Assembly: GCA_050173345.1 (NCBI GenBank)
Contig: JBFXKW010000002.1
Coordinates: forward strand, 310,001 to 374,000
Source of the DNA: SHWC01 sp050173345
GTDB taxonomy: Bacteria; Pseudomonadota; Alphaproteobacteria; UBA828
Reading direction: 5' to 3'
DNA: 64,000 nucleotides
Below are positions 1 through 7,420 of this stretch, piece by piece. The position numbers and the translations under genes are program-made. The notes below the pieces were generated by a model. That model was given only the letters and a program-made list of their open reading frames with translations. It was not told the origin of the DNA and made no database searches. Numbering within the stretch: position 1 is the first letter of the stretch; each line of letters starts with the position of its first letter.

Positions 1-2174
1 TCGAGCGTCAGCCGCGCCTGCGCCGACGCGTTGGCAAGGCGCAGCATCTCGGCGCGCATCGCCTCGCCGGCGAGCTGGGTGGCGCGGCCGGAGACGAAGG
101 TCTGGCGCGACGCCGAGGTCTTGCCGGCATCGGCGGTCAGGTCGGTATCGCCGATCACGAAGCGGAACGCCTCGTGCGGCAGGCCGAGCGCGTCCGCCGC
201 GATCTGGGCGAGCACCGTGGTCGAGCCCTGGCCGATGTCGACCGCGCCGTTGCGGAACAGCAGCGTGCCGTCGCGGTGCAGCTCGAGCCGCATGATCGAG
301 GGATTGGCCATGCCGGTATTGCCGATGCCGTACCACATGCAGCCGATGCCGACGCCGCGCCGAACCGGGCCGGCGGCGGCATTGCGCTGCCGCGCCTTGT
401 CGAGCGCGGCGCGCCAATGTGGCTGCAGCGCATCGAGGCACGCGACCAGGCCGACGCTCGCTTCGAGCCGCTGCCCCGTCGCGGTGGTATCGCCGATGCG
501 CAGCGCGTTGAGGCGGCGGAACTCGAGCCGGTCGCGGCCCGAGGCGAGCGCAAGGTCGTCCATCAGCGTCTCGTGCGCGATGGCGGCTTGGGGCACGCCG
601 AAGCCGCGGAACGCGCCGCAATTCGGCCCGTTGGTGAGGATCGCGCGGCCGCGCGCCGCGACGTTCGGCACGCGATACGGGCCCGTGGCGTGGACCGGCA
701 CGCGGCCTGCGACCGTCGGGCCCCAGGAGGCGTAGGGGCCGGTGTTGAAATCGGCGTTGAACGCGGCGCCCGTCAGGCTGCCGTCGGGCGTGCAGGCGAA
801 GCACGCCTCGATGCGCGCGGCGTGCCGCTTGGTGGTCGAGGCCATGCTCTCGGGCCGCGAATAGACGCAGGCGACCGGCCGGCCGGTCAGCCACGCGCCG
901 AGCGCGATCAAAGGCTGCACCGAGAGGTCGAGCTTGCCGCCGAAGCCGCCGCCGCAGGCGCTCGGCACAATGCGCACCTGCTCGGGCGCGAGCCGCATGA
1001 CCGAGGCGGTCTCGTCGCGGTCCATGTAAGGCGTCTGGGTCGAGACGAAGAGCTCGATGCGATCGCCGACGCGGCGCGCCCAGCCGGCCTCGGGCTCGAT
1101 ATAGGCGTGCTCGACATAGGCGGTCTCGAAGCGGCCTTCGCTGCGGAACGCTGCCGCCTCTATCGCACCGATAGCATCGCCGCGCCGCACGCCGCCCTCG
1201 ATCAGCACGTTGCCGGGCTTGCCGGCCTGCACCTCGGGCGCGCCGGGCGCGAGCGCCTCGTCGAGCGTGAGCAGCGCAGGCAGGGGCTCGTAGTCGAGCG
1301 GCACCTCCTCCTCGGACAGCGCTTCGATCGCTTCCCGTGTACCGAGCAGCGCCAGCACCGCCTCGCCCCGGAAGCGTGCGACGCCACCGGCGAGTACCGG
1401 CTGGTCCTTGACCGCCGGATAGATGCCGAAGCCGTTGTACGGCACGTCGGCCGCGCGCAGCGCACGGACCAGGCCGGGATGGGCGCGAAACAGCGGCCTC
1501 AAATCGCCGATCGTGAAGCGCGCATGGGCGTGCGGCGAACGGAAGACGCGGAGCCAGAGCGCATCCGCCGGAATCGCATCGGCGCCGTAGCGTTCCCCGC
1601 CGTCGAGCTTCGGGCCGCCATCGAGCCGCGACAGCCGCGCGCCCACGGCGGCGCCGATGCCGGGCACCGCGACCAGCGGGACGCCGGGACGCCGCGCGGC
1701 GTCGAGCACCGCGGCGACGATCGCCTGATAGCCGGTGCAGCGGCACAGCACGCCGCCCATCGCGTCCCTGACGGCCCCTTCCGTCGGCTTGGGCTCGCGG
1801 CCCAGCAGGTCGGCCGCCGCGATCAGCATGGCGGGCGTGCAGATGCCGCATTGCGCCGCGCCGCGCCGATGAAAGGCGGCGCGCAGGCCGTCATAGCGCC
1901 GATCCGCGGCAAGCCCTTCGACCGTGGTGATCCGGCGGCCTTCGGCCTGGCCGACCGAAACCAGACAGGCGCAGACCTGCGCCCCGTCGAGCAGCACCGT
2001 GCACGCGCCGCAATCGCCCGCGCTGCAGCCGACCTTGGTGCCGGTCAGGCCGAGCTCGTGGCGCAGCGCGTCGCTCAGCCGGGAGAAACGCGGCGCGGCG
2101 AGCAACGCCCGGCGGCCGTTGACCTCGCAGCTGACGCCGCTCTGCTCGACGGCCGGGGCAAGCATGCGGTTCAT
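1..2174 (-). CDS. Molybdenum hydroxylase, fused [2Fe-2S] and molybdopterin subunit (3' end off window)
   Basis: This is a xanthine dehydrogenase/aldehyde oxidase-family protein that oxidatively hydroxylates N-heterocycles or aldehydes. At least 724 codons are present, and the C-terminus lies beyond base 1. The N-terminal ferredoxin-like domain has C50, C55, C58 and C70. The second cluster domain has C109, C112, C144 and C146 (CGIC and CRCTGY motifs). The molybdopterin domain follows without a break from about residue 170, with GGGFGGK, GAFRGFG and DIGQGS motifs. The small and large subunits, usually separate genes in bacteria of the CoxLMS type, are therefore one chain, while the FAD subunit remains separate. 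The ATG overlaps the stop of the upstream FAD-subunit gene (ATGA), so the two are translationally coupled. Substrate cannot be read from the sequence. Confidence 0.9.
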   Translation of the reverse strand, partial: MNRMLAPAVEQSGVSCEVNGRRALLAAPRFSRLSDALRHELGLTGTKVGCSAGDCGACTVLLDGAQVCACLVSVGQAEGRRITTVEGLAADRRYDGLRAAFHRRGAAQCGICTPAMLIAAADLLGREPKPTEGAVRDAMGGVLCRCTGYQAIVAAVLDAARRPGVPLVAVPGIGAAVGARLSRLDGGPKLDGGERYGADAIPADALWLRVFRSPHAHARFTIGDLRPLFRAHPGLVRALRAADVPYNGFGIYPAVKDQPVLAGGVARFRGEAVLALLGTREAIEALSEEEVPLDYEPLPALLTLDEALAPGAPEVQAGKPGNVLIEGGVRRGDAIGAIEAAAFRSEGRFETAYVEHAYIEPEAGWARRVGDRIELFVSTQTPYMDRDETASVMRLAPEQVRIVPSACGGGFGGKLDLSVQPLIALGAWLTGRPVACVYSRPESMASTTKRHAARIEACFACTPDGSLTGAAFNADFNTGPYASWGPTVAGRVPVHATGPYRVPNVAARGRAILTNGPNCGAFRGFGVPQAAIAHETLMDDLALASGRDRLEFRRLNALRIGDTTATGQRLEASVGLVACLDALQPHWRAALDKARQRNAAAGPVRRGVGIGCMWYGIGNTGMANPSIMRLELHRDGTLLFRNGAVDIGQGSTTVLAQIAADALGLPHEAFRFVIGDTDLTADAGKTSASRQTFVSGRATQLAGEAMRAEMLRLANASAQARLTL

Positions 2175-3019
2175 GCCCGTCCCCCGAGCTCGGCGAGGCC
2201 GCGGCGCAGCAGGCTCGCCGCGGCTTCGAGGCGGTAGGCGGCGCTGGCACGGATATCGTCGATCGGGGCAAGCGGGGCGACATGCTCGTCGCGCACGATG
2301 TCCGCGAGCGCGCTCAGCAGGATGCGGCCTTCGAGCGCGGCCTCGAGCGCGGGCAGCCGCTTCGCGACCGGCGAGCAGGCGCCGACCGCGATTCGCGCCT
2401 CGGCGATGCGACCTGCCTCGTCGAGCACGAGCACAAGCGCGACCATGACGATCGAGATGACCAGATAGCGCCGCGCGCCAAGCTTGAGGAAATGGCTCGC
2501 GCCGGCCGGCTGCGCCGGCTTCGGCACGATCAGCGCGGTGACCAGCTCGTCGGGCCGCCGCGCGGTTTCGCGCGGGCCGGTCACGAAATCCTCGAGGCGC
2601 AGGCGCCGCGCGCCTCCTTGCGAGCTCAGCTCGACCATCGCGTCGAGCGCGAGCAGGCACGGCATGCCGTCGGCCGCCGGCGCCGCGTTGCAGACATTGC
2701 CGGCCACCGTGCCGGCGTTCTGGATTTGCCTGCCGCCGACCTCGCGCGCCGCGAGCTTCAACCCGTCAAACAGCAGCGGCAGCGGCGCCGCGAGGAGCTC
2801 GCTCCAGGTGGTCAGCGCGTTGATGCGCCAATGGTCGGCATGCGCCTCGATGCCGCGCAGACCCTCGATCGCGCCGATATCGAGCACCGGCTCGTCGAGC
2901 GGCCGGCAGACGCGCGCAGGGTATATGTCGGTGCCGCCGGCCAGCACCAGCCAGCGGCCCTCGCCCAGCGTCGCGAGCGCCTCCGAAAGCGCGTGAGGCC
3001 GTCGATAGTCCCCCATCAT
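2171..3019 (-). CDS. Molybdenum hydroxylase FAD-binding subunit
   Basis: This is the CoxM/XdhB-type FAD subunit, which passes electrons from the iron-sulfur clusters to NAD or another acceptor. The flavin-binding motifs LAGGTD and AGTVAGNVCNAAPAAD are clear, and the length (282 residues) is typical. I placed the start at ATG 3019 because the family begins close to the Y-x-R-P motif (GDYRRP). A TTG at 3043 would add eight residues but falls inside the palindrome at 3032-3045. It is the first gene of a two-gene unit with the fused Fe-S/Mo subunit, and a MarR gene lies immediately upstream on the same strand. Confidence 0.9.
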   Translation of the reverse strand: MMGDYRRPHALSEALATLGEGRWLVLAGGTDIYPARVCRPLDEPVLDIGAIEGLRGIEAHADHWRINALTTWSELLAAPLPLLFDGLKLAAREVGGRQIQNAGTVAGNVCNAAPAADGMPCLLALDAMVELSSQGGARRLRLEDFVTGPRETARRPDELVTALIVPKPAQPAGASHFLKLGARRYLVISIVMVALVLVLDEAGRIAEARIAVGACSPVAKRLPALEAALEGRILLSALADIVRDEHVAPLAPIDDIRASAAYRLEAAASLLRRGLAELGGRA

Positions 3020-3031
3020 CGCCGGACCATT

Positions 3032-3045
3032 GTTTGTATACAAAC
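3032..3045. promoter_or_regulatory. Perfect 14-bp palindrome, candidate operator
   Basis: GTTTGTATACAAAC is a perfect dyad just before the start of the FAD-subunit gene and after the MarR gene. The TTGTATACAA core resembles operators of GntR/FadR-type regulators as well as MarR-type sites. The neighbouring MarR protein is the obvious candidate ligand, but a regulator encoded elsewhere is possible. Confidence 0.55.
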
Positions 3046-3085
3046 GAGTTTGAGGCGAGCCGGCCCCGGAGTCAAGGCCGTTCGC

Positions 3086-3526
3086 TCAGGTCAGGCGGCG
3101 CAGCAGGGCGAGAAAGGTCTTGCGCTCGCCCGGGTCGAGCGGCGCGAGGATGGTGTCCGAAACCTTGAAGCCGTTGGGCACCAGCCGGTCGATCAGCGCG
3201 CGCCCCTCGGGCGACAGGCTCAGCATGGTGCGCCGCCGGTCGTTCGGATCGCCGACACGCTCGATCAGGCCGCGCTCGGACAGCCGGCGCGTCACGCCGA
3301 GGATGGTGGCGCGGTCCATCGCGGTCAGCCGGCCGAGATGGTTCTGCGACAGCGAGCCCTCGTCGCGCAGCTTGACGAGCGCCGCGAACTGGGTCGGCGT
3401 CACGTCAGCGGCACCGATCTTCTCAAGGAAGATCGCGGTCGCGCGCTGATGGGCGCGGCGGAGCAGATGCCCGGCCTGCTCCTCGACCCGGTATTCGGCG
3501 TCGGCTTCAGAAGCGACGCGCGCCAT
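3086..3526 (-). CDS. MarR-family transcriptional regulator
   Basis: The 146-residue protein has the MarR winged-helix layout: an N-terminal dimer helix, a helix-turn-helix around LSQNHLGRLTAMDRATI, and the DxNDRRR wing (residues about 94-101). MarR proteins usually repress nearby catabolic genes until a phenolic or acyl ligand binds. It lies 66 bp upstream of the molybdenum hydroxylase genes on the same strand and divergent from the tartrate-dehydrogenase-like gene, so it could control either side. The palindrome at 3032-3045 is a plausible target. Confidence 0.9.
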   Translation of the reverse strand: MARVASEADAEYRVEEQAGHLLRRAHQRATAIFLEKIGAADVTPTQFAALVKLRDEGSLSQNHLGRLTAMDRATILGVTRRLSERGLIERVGDPNDRRRTMLSLSPEGRALIDRLVPNGFKVSDTILAPLDPGERKTFLALLRRLT

Positions 3527-3536
3527 GCCTCACCCT

Positions 3537-3566
3537 TTGACTTGCCAGAAGCGGCGGGCCTACAAC
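3537..3566 (+). promoter_or_regulatory. Candidate sigma-70-type promoter for the tartrate-dehydrogenase-like gene
   Basis: TTGACT (3537-3542) is followed after 18 bases by TACAAC (3561-3566), in the 120-bp gap between the divergent marR and dehydrogenase genes. The match is by eye only. Confidence 0.35.
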
Positions 3567-3646
3567 TCACCCGCCCGTCGAGGAGGCGGACTATAGCGGG
3601 ACACGGCGGAACGTGCAGCGATAAGGAATAGGGAAGAGGAGAGGTC

Positions 3647-4702
3647 ATGGCGCAACATCGGATCGCCGTCATCCCCGGCGACGGCATCGGCAAGGAGGTC
3701 GTCCCCGAGGCGATCAGGGTGCTCGAGAAGGTCGGCGGGCGTCACGGCATCGGCTTCGACTGGCAGCATCTCGACTGGAGCTGCGAGACCTATGCCAAGA
3801 CCGGCCGCATGATGCCAGAGGACGGCGTCGCGCAGCTCTCCAAGTTCGATGCGATCTTCCTCGGCGCGGTCGGCTTTCCCGGTGTGCCCGACCATGTCTC
3901 GCTCTGGGGCCTCCTGATCCCGCTGCGCCGCGCCTTCCGCCAATACGTCAACGAACGGCCGATCCGCCTGATGAAGGGCGTCGCCTCGCCGCTCGCCGGG
4001 CGCAAGGCGGGCGATATCGACTTCGTCATCGTGCGCGAGAACAACGAGGGCGAATATTCCGAGATGGGCGGGCGCATCTACCGCGGCACCGAGGAGGAAG
4101 TCGCCATCCAGGAGAGCGTGTTCACGCGCAAGGGCGTCGACCGCGTGATCACCCACGCCTTCGAGCTGGCCAGGAAGCGGCGCAAGCACGTCACCTCGGC
4201 GACCAAGTCGAACGGCATCATCCACACCATGCCCTATTGGGACGAGCGCTTCGCCGCGATCAAAGCGAACTACCCGGACGTCAAGACCGACCAGTTCCAC
4301 ATCGACATCCTGAGCGCGCACTTCGTGCAGCATCCGGACTGGTTCGACGTGGTGGTCGGCAGCAACCTGTTCGGCGACATCCTGTCCGATCTCGGCGCGG
4401 CGGTGGTCGGCGGCATGGGGCTCGCGCCCGCCGCCAACCTCAACCCGGAGAAGGAATTCCCCTCGATGTTCGAGCCGGTGCACGGCTCGGCGCCCGACAT
4501 TGCGGGCCAGAAGATCGCCAACCCGGTCGCGCAGATTTGGACCGGCGCGATGATGCTCGATCATCTGGGCCATCAGCAGGCGGCGCGCGAGGTCGAGGCC
4601 GCGATCGAGGCCGTGCTGGGAAGCGGCACCTGCCGCACGCGCGATCTCGGCGGCAACGCGGACACCGCGACCATGGGCAAGGCCATCGCGGACGCGCTAT
4701 AA
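3647..4702 (+). CDS. Tartrate/D-malate dehydrogenase-like beta-decarboxylating dehydrogenase
   Basis: The 351-residue protein belongs to the isocitrate/isopropylmalate dehydrogenase family that oxidatively decarboxylates 2-hydroxy acids with NAD and Mn2+/Mg2+. Motifs seen are GDGIGKEV near residue 10, VRENNEGEYSE in the middle, the metal-binding Asp region SNLFGDILSDLGA, and EPVHGSAPDIAG near residue 280. The pattern fits the tartrate dehydrogenase/D-malate dehydrogenase branch (TtuC, DmlA) better than LeuB. A strong ribosome site (AAGAGGAGAGG) precedes the ATG. It appears to lead a three-gene run with an EthD-like protein and an FAD oxidoreductase. Confidence 0.85.
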   Translation: MAQHRIAVIPGDGIGKEVVPEAIRVLEKVGGRHGIGFDWQHLDWSCETYAKTGRMMPEDGVAQLSKFDAIFLGAVGFPGVPDHVSLWGLLIPLRRAFRQYVNERPIRLMKGVASPLAGRKAGDIDFVIVRENNEGEYSEMGGRIYRGTEEEVAIQESVFTRKGVDRVITHAFELARKRRKHVTSATKSNGIIHTMPYWDERFAAIKANYPDVKTDQFHIDILSAHFVQHPDWFDVVVGSNLFGDILSDLGAAVVGGMGLAPAANLNPEKEFPSMFEPVHGSAPDIAGQKIANPVAQIWTGAMMLDHLGHQQAAREVEAAIEAVLGSGTCRTRDLGGNADTATMGKAIADAL

Positions 4703-4750
4703 CGCGGGACGCGGCAGCAGCGCGCAACGCAGGCAACAGGGGAGGACGAG

Positions 4751-5059
4751 ATGTACCGCATCACCGTGGCCTATCCGGCGAAGCAGGGCGGCACCTTCGA
4801 TTTCACCTACTATCGCGACAAGCACATGCCGATGGTGTGCAGGCATCTCGGCGACAACGCGGTCGGCAGCGAAATCTCCAAGGGGATCTCGGGCGGCGGC
4901 GCGGCGGCCGCACCGTTCGTCTGCATCGGCCAGATCCGCTTCAAGTCGCTCGACCGGTTCCAGGCAACGCTGGCGGAGCACGGCGGCGAGATCATGGGCG
5001 ACATCCCGAACTACACCAACATCACGCCGACCGTGCAGATCGAAGAGCTGGTCGAATAG
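4751..5059 (+). CDS. EthD-family small protein
   Basis: The 102-residue protein matches the EthD ferredoxin-like (dimeric alpha-beta barrel) family: an opening beta strand YRITVAYP, then YYRDKHMPM with the conserved H-x-P around residue 27. EthD-like proteins accompany ether, alkane or aromatic degradation systems, some acting as small isomerases or cyclases, but the role is usually unknown. A GGGGAGG ribosome site precedes it, and it sits 48 bp after the dehydrogenase and 34 bp before the FAD oxidoreductase. Confidence 0.8.
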   Translation: MYRITVAYPAKQGGTFDFTYYRDKHMPMVCRHLGDNAVGSEISKGISGGGAAAAPFVCIGQIRFKSLDRFQATLAEHGGEIMGDIPNYTNITPTVQIEELVE

Positions 5060-5093
5060 CCGTTTCCGGCCCGCGCACCGAAGAGGAGACGCC

Positions 5094-6536
5094 ATGAGCC
5101 TGAAGGACATGCGCCGACGCAGCCACTGGCTCGGCGAGGCGCTGCGCGAGGACGACGAGCAGGCGCCGCCGCTGGTCGGCGACGTCAAGGCCGATGTCTG
5201 CATCGTCGGCGGCGGCTTCACGGGATTGTGGACCGCTATCCGCCTCAAGGAAGCCGAGCCCGCGCTCGACGTCGCCATCGTCGAGAAGGATTTCTGCGGC
5301 GCCGGCGCGAGCGGGCGCAATGGCGGCTTCGTGCTCTCCTGGTGGGCGAAGTTCCTCTCGCTCAAGAAGATCTGCGGCGAGGAGGAGGCCGTGCGGCTGG
5401 CCAAGGCGTCGGCCGACAACGTCGCCGAGATCGGCCGCTTCTGCGCGGCCAACGGCATCGACAGCCATTACCGCCATGACGGCTGGATGTGGGCGGCGAC
5501 CAGCCAGGCGCAGATCGGCGCCTGGGAAGGCACGATGGATGCCGCCGAGAAATGGCAGCTCCACCCCTTCGACCTGCTGGGGCCCGGCGAGGCGGCCCGC
5601 CGCGCCGGCTCGCCGCGCCACCTTACCGGCGTCTTCGAGCCGACCGCGGCGACGGTGCAGCCGGCGCTGCTCGCCCGCGGGCTCCGCCGCGTCGCGCTCC
5701 AGCGCGGCGTCAGGATCTACGAGGAGACGCCGATGCGCCGCCTCGACCGCTCCCGGCCGCCCAAGGTGGTGACGGCGCGGGGCTCGGTCAGCGCGAAGAA
5801 GGTGGTGCTCGCGATGAACGCCTGGGGCATCGGCTTCGCCGAGCTGCGCAAGGGCATCGTCGTGGTCACCAGCGACATCGTCGGCACCGCGCCCGCGCCC
5901 GAGAAGCTCAAGGAGATCGGCTGGGACAACGGCATGTGCATCTCGGACGGCCGCACCCTCGTGCACTACTACCGCACGACCAAGGACGGCCGCATCGCCT
6001 TCGGCAAGGGCGGCATGAACGGCCTGCTGCCGTTCGGCGGCAATATCGGCGAGAAGTTCGACGGCGCCTCGCGCATCGCGGACGGCGTCGAGCACTGGTT
6101 CCGCTGGACCTATCCGCAGCTCAAGGACGTCGCGGTCGAATCGAGCTGGACCGGCCCGATCGACCGTTCGAAGAGCGGCCTGCCGCATTTCAACACGCTC
6201 GACGGCAACCCCGACATCCTCTACGGCATCGGCTATTCCGGCAGCGGCGTCGGGCCGTGCGCGATCGGCGGCAAGATCCTCGCCTCGCTCGCGCTGGAGA
6301 AGAAGGACGAGTGGTCGAGCTGCGGCCTGGTGCGGCCGCTCAACCGCGAGTTCCCGCCCGAGCCGATCCGCTATTTCGGCGGCCGCTTGGTGCAGCGCGC
6401 GGTCGCCGCCAAGGACCGCGCCGAGGATGCCGGCCGCGAACCGGGCGCGCTGGTCAACTACCTCGCAAGCTTCGCCCCCGCCGGCCTCTCGCCCTTCAAG
6501 GGCCAGAAGGCCGGGCTGGACAACGACGGGCACTGA
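5094..6536 (+). CDS. DAO-family FAD-dependent amine/amino-acid oxidoreductase
   Basis: This is a 480-residue D-amino-acid-oxidase-fold flavoprotein, closest in style to gamma-glutamylputrescine oxidase/DadA-like enzymes. The Rossmann FAD motif VCIVGGGFTG is at about 35-44, the second FAD contact GAGASGRNGGFV is at about 70-81, and a C-terminal YGIGYSGSGVGP loop closes the FAD site. It would oxidise a secondary or primary amine to imine plus H2O2 or reduced carrier. GAAGAGGAGACGCC precedes the ATG. It ends convergently with an XRE-cupin regulator, a regulator class often tied to polyamine or amine oxidase genes. Confidence 0.85.
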   Translation: MSLKDMRRRSHWLGEALREDDEQAPPLVGDVKADVCIVGGGFTGLWTAIRLKEAEPALDVAIVEKDFCGAGASGRNGGFVLSWWAKFLSLKKICGEEEAVRLAKASADNVAEIGRFCAANGIDSHYRHDGWMWAATSQAQIGAWEGTMDAAEKWQLHPFDLLGPGEAARRAGSPRHLTGVFEPTAATVQPALLARGLRRVALQRGVRIYEETPMRRLDRSRPPKVVTARGSVSAKKVVLAMNAWGIGFAELRKGIVVVTSDIVGTAPAPEKLKEIGWDNGMCISDGRTLVHYYRTTKDGRIAFGKGGMNGLLPFGGNIGEKFDGASRIADGVEHWFRWTYPQLKDVAVESSWTGPIDRSKSGLPHFNTLDGNPDILYGIGYSGSGVGPCAIGGKILASLALEKKDEWSSCGLVRPLNREFPPEPIRYFGGRLVQRAVAAKDRAEDAGREPGALVNYLASFAPAGLSPFKGQKAGLDNDGH

Positions 6537-6554
6537 GCGGGAAGAAGCCTCGCC

Positions 6555-6706
6555 TCAGGAGGTCGGCGGCGTCGTCACCGAGACGACTTGATCCGCGCTA
6601 TCGGGCTTCGCCCTGCTTGAGCGCGTTTCAGATCTGGTCCGCGCTATCGGGCTTTGCCCTGCTTGAGCGCGTTTCAGGAAGTCGGCGGCGTGGTGACCCA
6701 GACGAC
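6555..6706. repeat. Duplicated gene end with two hairpin units
   Basis: Two 40-bp copies (6592-6631 and 6638-6677), period 46, each contain the hairpin GGGC-TTY-GCCC inside GCGCT...AGCGC arms. They are flanked by two near-identical stretches, 6555-6587 and 6674-6706, the second being the true 3' end of the XRE-cupin gene (coding for ...VTTPPTS) and the first an out-of-gene copy of it. The block lies between convergent genes and may also end transcription. It looks like a local tandem duplication. Confidence 0.75.
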
Positions 6707-7279
6707 GAGCGCTTCCGTGTCGCCGGGATTCGAAAAGCGGTGCGGGCGCGTGCTCTCGAACTGGAACGAATCGCCGGCCTCCAGGTGGTAGCAATTGTCA
6801 TCGATCCAGAGCTCGATCTCGCCCTCCAGCACCACGCCGAGCTCCTCGCCCTTGTGGTAGTAGTAGCCGTCGCCCGAGCTGCCCTGCGGCGCGATGCGCA
6901 CGACATAGCCTTCGAGCACGCCCGCGACGTCGGGGCTCAGGATCTCCTTCACGATCCCGGTGCCGGGCAGGTCGAGCCGGCGGCGCTGGCCACGCGGCAC
7001 GACGACGGTCGAGCGCGGCTCGACGCCGAGGCCGGGCTCCGTGAAGAACGAGTTGAACGGCACGTGCATGGCCTCGGCCAGCCGGCGCAGCACGCGAACC
7101 GAAGGCGACGACAGCCCCCGCTCGATCTGGCTGACGAGGCCGATGGAGATTCCCGTCTTTTCCGCTACGGTCTGGATCGACAGGCCGCGCAGCTTGCGCG
7201 CCTGGCGGATCGTCCGCCCGAGCAACTCGTCGTCGGTGACCGATCCGCCCTGGGGCATCTCATCGTCTGTCACAGCCAT
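6674..7279 (-). CDS. XRE-family regulator with C-terminal cupin domain
   Basis: A Cro/C1-type helix-turn-helix (residues about 17-72, with IQTVAEKTGISIGLVSQIERG) is followed by a cupin domain (HKGEELGVVLEG, then LEAGDSFQFES and PHRF) that should bind a small effector. Such proteins, PuuR-like in layout, repress amine or amino-acid catabolic genes. The start is taken as ATG 7279, with GTG 7288 an alternative. It is divergent from hyuA across a 141-bp gap holding a clear dyad, and convergent with the DAO-family oxidase. Its 3' end has been partly duplicated (6555-6706). Confidence 0.88.
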   Translation of the reverse strand: MAVTDDEMPQGGSVTDDELLGRTIRQARKLRGLSIQTVAEKTGISIGLVSQIERGLSSPSVRVLRRLAEAMHVPFNSFFTEPGLGVEPRSTVVVPRGQRRRLDLPGTGIVKEILSPDVAGVLEGYVVRIAPQGSSGDGYYYHKGEELGVVLEGEIELWIDDNCYHLEAGDSFQFESTRPHRFSNPGDTEALVVWVTTPPTS

Positions 7280-7313
7280 GTCCGGCACCGTAGCAGGTTG
7301 TTTTTCTTCAAGG

Positions 7314-7330
7314 TGATGAAAGTTTCATCA
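7314..7330. promoter_or_regulatory. Inverted repeat, candidate XRE-cupin operator
   Basis: TGATGAAAGTTTCATCA has perfect 8-bp arms around one central base and lies between the divergent regulator and hyuA genes. A further TGAAA follows at 7337. The TTTCA/TGAAA arms recur in the dyad beside the second XRE-cupin gene (59497-59532). Confidence 0.55.
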
Positions 7331-7345
7331 TATGCGTGAAATTCG

Positions 7346-7376
7346 TTGACTCCATGCTGCGTGCTTGAAACAGTAT
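7346..7376 (+). promoter_or_regulatory. Candidate promoter for hyuA
   Basis: TTGACT at 7346 is followed after 19 bases by CAGTAT at 7371. Spacing is slightly long and the minus-10 match is modest. It lies just downstream of the dyad at 7314-7330. Confidence 0.25.
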
Positions 7377-7420
7377 CGTCAACACCATTGGCCGCAGGTC
7401 GAGACGAGGGGGATATTTCG

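Noticed and set aside
174..2237. Long plus-strand open frame opposite the molybdenum hydroxylase
   Set aside because: It is Arg/Ala/Gly-rich with no family pattern, and the opposite strand encodes a clear fused dehydrogenase. GC-rich codon bias keeps the antisense frame open.
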